Below, one piece after another: positions 1 through 6,134 of a DNA stretch of 8,774 nt. Within the stretch, counting starts at the first letter, position 1. The number at the start of each line of letters is the position of its first letter. Origin of the DNA: Chitinophagales bacterium (GTDB taxonomy: Bacteria; Bacteroidota; Bacteroidia; Chitinophagales; UBA10324); assembly GCA_013695775.1 (NCBI GenBank), contig JACCZV010000184.1, forward strand, positions 1 through 8,774. The letters run 5' to 3'. A program made the position numbers and the translations under genes. The notes under the pieces were generated by a model. It was not told where the DNA came from, ran no database searches, and saw only the letters and a program-made list of their open reading frames with translations.

Positions 1-1
1 T

Positions 2-1156
2 AATTACAGATTCAGGCTGTTTTCAAACTTTACTTTATTCCTTCAAGACTCTGTAAATGGAGATATGATTGAACAGACAGATGAGCGTACCATTGCCGGG
101 TACAATGGTTCTTATGCGATCAAAGGTAATCTTGGAGGAATTCCGATGAAGAGTACAATAGGTATGGGTTTTCGTGCTGATCGTGCTGCCGTTCAACTCT
201 GGCACTCACCTGATCGTGAAAGACTAAATAATATTGCTAACTCAATCGTTTTTGAGCGCAGCATGAATGGATGGATAAGTGAAGAGTTCAGATTCTCTTC
301 GAAATGGAAAGCAGAGCTCGGGTTACGTATAGATTATTTTACATTCGACGTGGAAGATCTTTTACCAGCCGATAGCAACCATATTGATCTTTCAGGTTTA
401 AATTATCAATCGTTGGCTCAACCAAAGTTTAATCTTATCTATTCTCCCGTAGACAATGTTCATTTTTTTCTCAATTCAGGAATAGGATTTCATTCGAACG
501 ATGCGCGGTCGGTAGTTCTTGATAAGGCCAACCACCGGTTGCCGCTTGCAGCTGGAGGCGAGGTAGGGACACAGATTCGTTATGGTTCTTTACTTTTTTC
601 TGTTGCAGTATGGATGCTTGAACTTGAAAATGAATTGGTATATGTAGGTGATGAGGGTACTACAGAAGATAATGGACCGAGCCGGCGGAGAGGAATTGAT
701 TTTTCAGGGCGTTATCAGATTTTGAATTGGCTATATGCTGATGTTGATGTGAATTATTCTAAAGGGATATTGCTAAAGGAATTCTTCGGAGAAAAATTAA
801 ATAGTGAAAACCTGATACCCCTTGCACCACGTTTAACATCTACAGGCGGATTAAATGTTATCCGACCAAGAGGATGGGAAGGAGCATTGCGTTACCGTTT
901 GATGGCAGACCGTCCGGCCAATGAGTTGAATACTGTTACCGCAGAAGGCTATCTTGTTCTTGATGCAGCAATTGGATATCGGTGGGAACATTGGCGACTC
1001 GGATTAAATGTAGAGAACATGACCAATACTGAATGGAATGAAGCACAATTTGATACAGAATCAAAGTTGTTTAATGAACCAGAACCGCTAAGTGAATTGC
1101 ATTTTACTCCCGGAACTCCTCTCGCATTTAAGGGTTCCTTCACGTATTTTTTTTAG
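2..1156 (+). CDS. TonB-dependent outer-membrane receptor, C-terminal beta-barrel (5' truncated by window edge)
   Basis: The reading frame is open from base 2 with no stop, so the first ATG at 65 is internal and the gene begins upstream. The visible 384 residues are alternating beta-strands rich in Tyr, Phe and Trp with charged loops, ending in a Phe-Phe terminus (GSFTYFF), as in outer-membrane barrels. Visible landmarks are GFHSNDAR (about residues 162-169), an RRRG strand start (about 228-231), a LAPR turn, and a late NVENMTNTEWNEAQ strand typical of the last strands of TonB-dependent receptors. The plug domain, TonB box and signal peptide must lie outside the window. Such receptors import bulky ligands (siderophores, cobalamin, glycans) using TonB/ExbBD energy; nothing here fixes the substrate, and no SusD gene follows. 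The barrel class is fairly sure; the ligand is unknown. Confidence 0.88.
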   Translation, partial: NYRFRLFSNFTLFLQDSVNGDMIEQTDERTIAGYNGSYAIKGNLGGIPMKSTIGMGFRADRAAVQLWHSPDRERLNNIANSIVFERSMNGWISEEFRFSSKWKAELGLRIDYFTFDVEDLLPADSNHIDLSGLNYQSLAQPKFNLIYSPVDNVHFFLNSGIGFHSNDARSVVLDKANHRLPLAAGGEVGTQIRYGSLLFSVAVWMLELENELVYVGDEGTTEDNGPSRRRGIDFSGRYQILNWLYADVDVNYSKGILLKEFFGEKLNSENLIPLAPRLTSTGGLNVIRPRGWEGALRYRLMADRPANELNTVTAEGYLVLDAAIGYRWEHWRLGLNVENMTNTEWNEAQFDTESKLFNEPEPLSELHFTPGTPLAFKGSFTYFF

Positions 1157-1247
1157 AAATAATATTAAATAATTTGAGGCGAATTTTCCGATGCTACTGT
1201 TTTACAAGAACTGATTCATTTGTAGAGAACTTTAAATTCCAGAAAAG

Positions 1248-1266
1248 GAAGCGAAATATTCGTTTC
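1248..1266 (+). terminator. Short stem-loop after the TonB receptor gene
   Basis: GAAGCGAA pairs with TTCGTTTC around a 3-base ATA loop: 8 pairs, one of them G-U. It lies 92 bases after the receptor stop codon and is the best-paired small hairpin in this gap. No T-tract follows immediately, so a role as the receptor's transcription terminator is only a suggestion. Confidence 0.28.
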
Positions 1267-1274
1267 AATGAGTT

Positions 1275-1310
1275 ATTTTGAATTTTATATTTTCATTCTT
1301 AATTCAAAAT
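1275..1310 (+). repeat. Perfect 10-bp inverted repeat just upstream of dnaG
   Basis: ATTTTGAATT (1275-1284) and AATTCAAAAT (1301-1310) are exact reverse complements separated by 16 bases. A T-rich stretch (1311-1320) follows on the plus strand. The right arm ends 16 bases before the dnaG ATG. It could be an AT-rich terminator for the receptor gene, or an operator or promoter element for dnaG. The left arm overlaps TTATTTTG (1273-1280), one mismatch from the Bacteroidota -7 motif TAnnTTTG. The sequence does not decide between these roles. Confidence 0.4.
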
Positions 1311-1326
1311 TCTTTTCTTTCCCTGC

Positions 1327-3255
1327 ATGATCGCCGCCAGAAGCAAAGAAGACATTATAGCTGCTGCCCGAATTGAGGAGGTTGTTGCAGACTTTGTGAA
1401 CCTGAAAAAACGAGGAACAAATTTCGTCGGGCTGTGCCCCTTTCATACCGAGAAAACACCCTCCTTTCATGTTTCCCCTTCCAAAGGAATTTATAAATGC
1501 TTCGGTTGTGGCAAAGGAGGCGATGCAGTAAGCTTTATAATGGAGCATGAGAAATTCAATTACCCTGAAGCGCTACGACATCTTGCGAATAAATATAATA
1601 TAGCCATTGAAGAAACAGGCGATGCAAATAAAGACCAGGGTGATAAAATGGTTAAGGATTCCCTTTTCATCATCAACCAATTCGCACAACAATATTACCA
1701 CGACAATTTGTCGAAGACTTCGGAAGGAAGGAACATTGGCCTTGCCTATCTGAAAGAACGTGGCTTCACCGATGAGATGAAAAAGAAATTCATGCTTGGC
1801 TTTGCCTTAAGCGAGGGCGATGCGTTCATGAAAAATGCCCTGATGAATGGTTATCAGCATGAACTGCTCAAAAAAGCTGGTTTAATTACTCAAAAAGGAA
1901 ACGATGATATAGATTTTTTTCATAGCAGGGTAATGTTTCCACTATTAAACTTATCAGGAAAAGTGGTTGCCTTTGCGGGTCGAATCATGGGCAAAGATGA
2001 ACGGGCACCAAAATATATTAACTCGCCCGAAACTGAAATCTATCAAAAGAGTGCACTGGTATACGGCATTTTCCAGGCACGAAATGCCATTCGTAAGGAA
2101 GATGAATGTTTTCTTACTGAGGGATATACTGATGTGATCTCGATGCATCAGGCAGCCATTGAAAACGTAGTAGCTTCTTCAGGAACTTCGCTCACCCCGG
2201 AACAGGTGAAGGTGATCAGAAGATTCACAAATAACATTACCCTTCTCTACGATGGCGATCCTGCCGGCATCAAAGCAGCACTGCGGGGATTGGAGATGAT
2301 GACGGAACAGGATGTAAATGTTAGAGTTGTTTTATTGCCCGATGGTGAAGATCCGGATTCATATCTTCATAAAAATGGAACTGCTGCTTTTAAGGAGTTT
2401 ATTAGGATCAATAAAAAACATTTTTTGCAATTTAAAACAGCGCTGCTGCTTACCGATGCCGGCAGTGATCCGCTGAAGAAGGCAGATGTCATCAAAAACA
2501 TTGTAGAAACACTCGCAAAAATTCCTGATACTGTAAAACGGTCAATACTAATTAAAGAAAGCAGTACTTCCCTTGATATTGGCGAGCAGGTGTTGATTAC
2601 AGAAGTGAATAAAATCAAGAGAAAACAGTTTAAAAAGGAAACCGGAGCACCTGCCTTTGAAGCAGACAGGCTTTATGATGATGCTTCCGAAGAAAAATCT
2701 CCATCACAAAGAAATGAAGCGGTTGAAAAAGATTATTACCAGGAGGCGGGAATTATTAAATTATTGCTTGAATATGGAAATCTGGAAATGGAAGATGGCC
2801 AAAAGGTAATAGACCTGGTTTTGGATGAGATAAAGGAGGCACCTTTATGCAACCACGACTTCCAGCTAATGATTCATGAAATGGAAGAGCTCTTCAAACG
2901 CGGAGAAGCCGTAGATCATCACTTCTTTATTAATCATCCGGAGCAAAAATTTCGGGACATTACATTAACAGTGATTGCATTTCCATACCACCTCAGCGAG
3001 AACTGGGACAAGAAACATGAGATCTTTATTACCACTCCACAAAAAAATTATAAGAAAGATGTCGTTAGCACCCTTCATCATTTCAAGCTTCACAAGCTCA
3101 TGAATATGAAGCTTGAGAACCAGCAACAGTTAAAATCAGTAAAAGGAAATGCTGAGGATGAAACCCATTATATGACTGTTAATATGAAGCTTGATGAGTG
3201 GATCAGTCAACTCGGTAAATCACTCGGCACTGTCACGCTTAGCTATTTCAAATAA
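1327..3255 (+). CDS. dnaG: DNA primase DnaG
   Basis: This 642-residue protein is the replicative primase, making RNA primers for Okazaki fragments and leading-strand starts in association with the DnaB helicase. Domains in order: an N-terminal CHC2 zinc finger with C37, H40, C58 and C61 (CPFH and CFGC) followed by GKGGDAVSFIM; the RNA polymerase basic domain with FAGRI (216-220), YINSPET (230-236) and SALVYG (242-247); the TOPRIM catalytic domain with EGYTDV (E265, D269) and YDGDPAG (D309, D311); then a variable, charged C-terminal region (about 430-642) expected to bind DnaB. Length fits Bacteroidota primases, which are longer than the 581-residue E. coli enzyme. The ATG at 1327 puts the start a normal distance ahead of the IEEVV segment; no Shine-Dalgarno is visible. 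All key metal and zinc residues are present. Its stop overlaps the convergent phosphopantetheinyl transferase gene by 8 bases. Confidence 0.97.
   Translation: MIAARSKEDIIAAARIEEVVADFVNLKKRGTNFVGLCPFHTEKTPSFHVSPSKGIYKCFGCGKGGDAVSFIMEHEKFNYPEALRHLANKYNIAIEETGDANKDQGDKMVKDSLFIINQFAQQYYHDNLSKTSEGRNIGLAYLKERGFTDEMKKKFMLGFALSEGDAFMKNALMNGYQHELLKKAGLITQKGNDDIDFFHSRVMFPLLNLSGKVVAFAGRIMGKDERAPKYINSPETEIYQKSALVYGIFQARNAIRKEDECFLTEGYTDVISMHQAAIENVVASSGTSLTPEQVKVIRRFTNNITLLYDGDPAGIKAALRGLEMMTEQDVNVRVVLLPDGEDPDSYLHKNGTAAFKEFIRINKKHFLQFKTALLLTDAGSDPLKKADVIKNIVETLAKIPDTVKRSILIKESSTSLDIGEQVLITEVNKIKRKQFKKETGAPAFEADRLYDDASEEKSPSQRNEAVEKDYYQEAGIIKLLLEYGNLEMEDGQKVIDLVLDEIKEAPLCNHDFQLMIHEMEELFKRGEAVDHHFFINHPEQKFRDITLTVIAFPYHLSENWDKKHEIFITTPQKNYKKDVVSTLHHFKLHKLMNMKLENQQQLKSVKGNAEDETHYMTVNMKLDEWISQLGKSLGTVTLSYFK
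3103..3194 (+). repeat. 14-bp direct repeat inside the dnaG 3' end
   Basis: AATATGAAGCTTGA occurs at 3103-3116 and again at 3181-3194. The offset of 78 bases is a multiple of three, so both copies are read in the same frame, giving NMKLE and NMKLD in the C-terminal helicase-binding region. It may be chance or the trace of a small internal duplication. Confidence 0.4.
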
Positions 3256-3901
3256 GCTCTTTTCCGCTAATAACATAGGCCAGCATATAATCCCCTATCT
3301 TTTCATAGCTCACCTTCACCTCACATGCTGCAGGCTCCTTAAGTATAAACCCTTTCAGGTTGCCTGAGTCCATATATTTAAATGGTTGTATCAAAAGATG
3401 GTTGAGGAAGTTCAGTTGTTTCTTTCCATAGAGCTTATACATCGCTTCTTTCGCACACCAGTTTATATATAGCTTTTCTAATTTGTTTTCTTCGGATAAA
3501 TATTTCAATTCCTCTTCTTTCATAAACTTATGCTGAATACGAAAAATTTTAGCATGCATCTTTTCAATGTCAATTCCTACTTCAAATTTATTACTCAACA
3601 GAACCGCCGTTAAAGATGCAGAGTGTGAAAGTGAAACCTTGTATGGAAAATTATGAATCACCGGTTTTCCATTCAGATCGTTTTCAAGATGAATGAAATC
3701 ATCTGTTTCTATCACGGTCCGAAGCAATACCCTGCTTGCGAGATAATGGAGCTTCCTCTGAGGATGTTTAATTGACGAAATATATATCAGCTCTTTACTA
3801 TTTAATATCAATTTTGAAAAAAACCAATTCACATCTTCATCAATGTTCCAGATAGCCAGATTTATTCCATCTGCTATGGTTCTATTTATTAGGAGGGGCA
3901 T
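3248..3901 (-). CDS. 4'-phosphopantetheinyl transferase, Sfp type
   Basis: This 217-residue cytoplasmic enzyme is predicted to transfer the phosphopantetheine arm of coenzyme A onto a conserved serine of acyl or peptidyl carrier proteins, turning apo- into holo-carriers. Visible family motifs: NGKP (77-80), SLSHS (90-94, substrate contact), VGIDIE (108-113, with metal ligands D111 and E113), FMKEEE (126-131), and WCAKEAMYK (148-156, with W148, K151, E152 and K156). Length matches Sfp-type enzymes rather than the roughly 120-residue AcpS. No carrier protein or biosynthetic cluster lies nearby, so the partner could be fatty-acid ACP or something encoded elsewhere. The gene converges with dnaG, overlapping its end by 8 bases. 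It diverges from the WD40 gene. The start at 3901 gives a full N-terminus; no ribosome binding site is evident. Confidence 0.9.
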   Translation of the reverse strand: MPLLINRTIADGINLAIWNIDEDVNWFFSKLILNSKELIYISSIKHPQRKLHYLASRVLLRTVIETDDFIHLENDLNGKPVIHNFPYKVSLSHSASLTAVLLSNKFEVGIDIEKMHAKIFRIQHKFMKEEELKYLSEENKLEKLYINWCAKEAMYKLYGKKQLNFLNHLLIQPFKYMDSGNLKGFILKEPAACEVKVSYEKIGDYMLAYVISGKELI

Positions 3902-3937
3902 CAGGTGGTAAAAATAATATTACACTTTCGTTGAGAC

Positions 3938-3945
3938 TATCTTTG
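3938..3945 (+). promoter_or_regulatory. Candidate -7 promoter element for the WD40 gene
   Basis: TATCTTTG matches the Bacteroidota sigma-A -7 consensus TAnnTTTG exactly. It sits 10-17 bases before the ATG at 3955, in the short divergent gap. I see no TTG -33 element at the expected distance, and the predicted transcript would have almost no leader. This element argues against using the TTG at 3931 as the start codon. Confidence 0.3.
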
Positions 3946-3954
3946 TTAATGATT

Positions 3955-4863
3955 ATGGCAGAGTTGCATGTTGAGCAAGTTGTTAATATTTCATTGCATA
4001 AAGGATCTATTTATTCCCTTGCAAGAACCCAGGAGGAGGGTTGCTTTCTTTCAGCCGGCAGTGAAGGAATTGTTGTGAAATGCAACATTGATGAACCAGA
4101 CCAGGCTGTAGTAATTGCTAAGGTGGAAGGTCAGATCTTTTCGATGCTTCTGCTTGAATCTAAAAATCATCTAATCATTGGCACAATGTCGGGTGCTGTG
4201 CATATAGTTGACCTCAATGAACGCAAAGAGATACATTCGATCATACATCACAAGCAGTCCATTTTTGATATTAAACTCTATCATGAGAAAATTTTTATTG
4301 CCTCTAAAGACGGCACTCTATCGATTTTGTCAACTCAGGATTACTCTAACGAATCTATCGTTTCCATCAGCGATATGAGCTTACGTATGGTTGATTTTCA
4401 TCCTTATAACAATGAAGCAGCAATAGCATGCAGCGATAACAACTGCTACATTCTTGATCTTGGAAATTTGAAGATTTCCCATATTTTAAAAGGACCGGAA
4501 AATTCGGCGTTCTCTGTTTGTTATTCGCCTGATGGAAAAAAATTATTCGTCGGTTCACGTGATGCCCGTCTCTATATTTACGATCTTGAATCTATGATGA
4601 TACATAAAACAGTTGCCGCTCATCTTTATACTATCAATCAGATCATATTTATCTCTGAAAATAGATTCTTCTGTACAGCGTCCCGCGATAAAACCATCAG
4701 GATCTGGGACTATGAATCCTTTGAGCTGCTAAAATCTCTTGAAAGAATAAAAGACAACGGTCATCGTAATTCCGTGAATCGCCTTCTTTGGATGCCCGAG
4801 CAGAAAGTTTTAATTTCTGCAGGCGATGATCGAAATATGCTCATCTGGAAAATAGTCTCTTAG
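3955..4863 (+). CDS. Cytoplasmic seven-bladed WD40 beta-propeller protein
   Basis: The protein is 302 residues from this ATG and consists almost wholly of WD40 repeats. Seven blades can be read, each ending in a hydrophobic strand: about 15-45, 58-87, 99-126, 142-169 (ending YILDL), 183-211 (ending YIYDL), 223-253 (SRDKTIRIWDY, the most canonical) and 270-300 (GDDRNMLIWKI). Seven blades make one closed propeller, so the protein looks complete. There is no signal peptide, membrane segment or fused enzymatic domain, suggesting a cytoplasmic scaffold or interaction platform; the partner is unknown. The frame extends to a TTG at 3931 and an ATG at 3949. I prefer 3955 because MAELHVEQ leads straight into the first blade and an exact -7 box covers the upstream codons. 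It may share a control region with the divergent transferase gene. Confidence 0.88.
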   Translation: MAELHVEQVVNISLHKGSIYSLARTQEEGCFLSAGSEGIVVKCNIDEPDQAVVIAKVEGQIFSMLLLESKNHLIIGTMSGAVHIVDLNERKEIHSIIHHKQSIFDIKLYHEKIFIASKDGTLSILSTQDYSNESIVSISDMSLRMVDFHPYNNEAAIACSDNNCYILDLGNLKISHILKGPENSAFSVCYSPDGKKLFVGSRDARLYIYDLESMMIHKTVAAHLYTINQIIFISENRFFCTASRDKTIRIWDYESFELLKSLERIKDNGHRNSVNRLLWMPEQKVLISAGDDRNMLIWKIVS

Positions 4864-4876
4864 AAAGATCGAGGTG

Positions 4877-4947
4877 CCTGAGTCTCCTTCGAAGGGGAAT
4901 GCCCCCTGAGCTTCCTCTTCTTTCGAAGCCCAGCTACATCAAGGGCT
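4877..4947. repeat. GC-richer intergenic patch with paired CCTGAG / TTCGAAG motifs and hairpins
   Basis: In the 200-base gap between the WD40 gene and dcd, CCTGAG (4877-4882 and 4905-4910) is each time followed by TTCGAAG (4888-4894 and 4922-4928), giving an imperfect duplicated unit. Within it are the 10-bp palindrome CCTTCGAAGG (4886-4895), a GGGG/CCCC stem with an AATG loop (4894-4905), and an AGCCC/GGGCT stem with an 11-base loop (4927-4931 with 4943-4947). The pattern recalls short REP-like palindromic elements and could also end transcription of the WD40 gene. The rest of the gap (4948-5063) is AT-rich; I see no clear promoter there. Confidence 0.35.
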
Positions 4948-5063
4948 GTTACCTGAATTCTTTTACCTACTATCCGATAAATTATCCTGATATATTTTAA
5001 AGCAATTACTAAAAGTTCTCCAACCTTACTTTAAATTATATTTTCACACCAAGCTAATAACAG

Positions 5064-5600
5064 ATGATCTTATCCGATAGAAGAATTCTTGAAGAAATTG
5101 AGAAGGGAACAATTCTCATTGAACCATTTAAACCCGATTGCCTCGGTTCAAATAGTTACGACGTCCATCTTGGAAAATATATTGCAATCTATAAGGACCG
5201 GATTCTGGATGCTCGCAAACACAACCTGATTGACAATCTTATTCTGCCTGACGAAGGGTTCATTCTTTACCCAGACATGCTATACCTTGGTGTTACGGAA
5301 GAGTACACAGAGACTCATGCACATGTACCCTTTCTCGAGGGAAAATCGAGTGTGGGCAGGCTGGGGATCGATATTCATGCCACCGCCGGGAAAGGAGATG
5401 TTGGTTATTGTAACACCTGGACTTTGGAAATTTCGGTAAAGCAGCCCGTTAGGGTTTATGCTGGCATGCCGGTTGGGCAATTGATTTATTTCATGGTGGA
5501 AGGCACCGTTAAAAATCCTTATAACAAGAAAGGCAACGCGAAGTACAGCAAGCGTACTCTAAAGCCTATTGAATCGATGATGTGGAAGAATAAATGGTAA
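5064..5600 (+). CDS. dcd: dCTP deaminase
   Basis: This 178-residue cytoplasmic enzyme of the dUTPase-like trimer family deaminates dCTP to dUTP, feeding dTMP synthesis. The N-terminus MILSDRRILEEIEKG and the segment GSNSYDVHLG (28-37) are typical of Dcd. The active-site block is EGKSSVGRLG (92-101, with S95, S96 and R99), HATAGKGDVG (105-114), and WTLE with the catalytic glutamate E122. A GMPVGQL strand (134-140) and a C-terminal YNKKGNAKYS segment (153-162) follow, the latter resembling the nucleotide-covering tail of the family. It is slightly shorter than E. coli Dcd (193). The residue after TA is G109, as in bifunctional DCD-DUT enzymes, where E. coli Dcd has His. No separate dut is in view, so the end product (dUTP or dUMP) is open. 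It is followed after 4 bases by the lipoprotein gene, suggesting cotranscription. Confidence 0.94.
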   Translation: MILSDRRILEEIEKGTILIEPFKPDCLGSNSYDVHLGKYIAIYKDRILDARKHNLIDNLILPDEGFILYPDMLYLGVTEEYTETHAHVPFLEGKSSVGRLGIDIHATAGKGDVGYCNTWTLEISVKQPVRVYAGMPVGQLIYFMVEGTVKNPYNKKGNAKYSKRTLKPIESMMWKNKW

Positions 5601-5604
5601 CTTA

Positions 5605-6090
5605 ATGTCGTTCTTTGCATCTATGAATCGTATAATTTTTCTTTTTTCTTTTTTAGTTGCTTGCCCCTCCTGTTCTTCGCTAAAGCCGATTGAGTATCGT
5701 TCACTAAAAAATTTTAACGTCTCAGCATTAACCAGCAGGCCAGAGTTATCCTTCGATTTGCACATGTTTAATCCAAATTCTTTTGGGGCGAAACTCAAAG
5801 ATTTTAAGTTGGAAATGCTCATCGGAAATGCTAAGGTTGCCGAAGTAAAGTTAGATGAGGTGGCACGTGCTGCTGCCAACTCGGAATTTTCAATTCCCAT
5901 TGGCATCACAACTTCACTCTCTGATATTGCGTTATTTTTACCCGCTGGAATTGAATTATTTAAATCAGGTTCTATGATTCCTATAAAGATCAATGGAAGT
6001 GTTACTGTTAAAAAATTTCTTTTCAAAAAGACTTTCCCTTTGCAATTTGAGGAATCTATAGACCCAGGTAAACTCAAGCTTAAAAAGTGA
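5605..6090 (+). CDS. Small LEA-type-2 (WHy-like) lipoprotein
   Basis: The predicted protein has 161 residues from the ATG at 5605, or 155 from the ATG at 5623. A short hydrophobic stretch ends in LVAC (17-20), an acceptable lipobox with C20 as the lipidated residue; C23 lies just after. The mature part is one beta-rich domain with the FNPNSFG motif (55-61) typical of LEA14/WHy domains, strand pairs around 65-85 and 93-103, and a closing IPIKINGSVTVKK segment (125-137). Such domains are found in many bacterial envelope lipoproteins and are linked to stress or lipid contacts, but no defined role can be assigned. The ATG at 5623 gives a more standard signal (MNRIIFLFSFLVAC) and may be the true start. 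It lies 4 bases after dcd, so it probably shares that transcript, although no functional link is apparent. Confidence 0.8.
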   Translation: MSFFASMNRIIFLFSFLVACPSCSSLKPIEYRSLKNFNVSALTSRPELSFDLHMFNPNSFGAKLKDFKLEMLIGNAKVAEVKLDEVARAAANSEFSIPIGITTSLSDIALFLPAGIELFKSGSMIPIKINGSVTVKKFLFKKTFPLQFEESIDPGKLKLKK

Positions 6091-6096
6091 AATAGA

Positions 6097-6134
6097 AAGG
6101 TTGGGTCGTCAAAGCTTCTTTAATAGCTAACCTT
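6097..6134. terminator. Candidate bidirectional terminator between convergent genes
   Basis: AAGGTTGG (6097-6104) can pair with CTAACCTT (6127-6134), giving 8 pairs including one G-U. The 22-base loop holds a second small hairpin, AAAG-CTT-CTTT (6111-6121). It lies where the lipoprotein and PorT genes converge, and its right arm covers the PorT stop codon. Stem strength is modest. Confidence 0.3.

Noticed and set aside
2..1156. Receptor as part of a SusC/SusD glycan-uptake locus
   Set aside because: The next plus-strand gene is dnaG, with no SusD-like lipoprotein or glycoside hydrolase in the window; the barrel alone does not identify a ligand.
1285..1548. 87-codon minus-strand frame opposite the dnaG start
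   Set aside because: It lies opposite the conserved zinc-finger coding region of dnaG and looks like a shadow of its codon pattern.
3915..3922. TAATATTA palindrome in the divergent gap as an operator
   Set aside because: Eight AT-only bases form palindromes readily by chance in this composition, and nothing ties it to a regulator.
4985..5044. Two TATATTTT boxes (4991-4998 and 5037-5044) as dcd promoters
   Set aside because: Each lacks the final G of TAnnTTTG and neither has a TTG -33 element at a suitable distance; in AT-rich DNA such matches are expected by chance.
5559..6077. 172-codon open frame on the minus strand opposite the lipoprotein gene
   Set aside because: It is fully antisense to a frame with a recognisable lipobox and LEA2 motif, and its translation shows no domain or signal.
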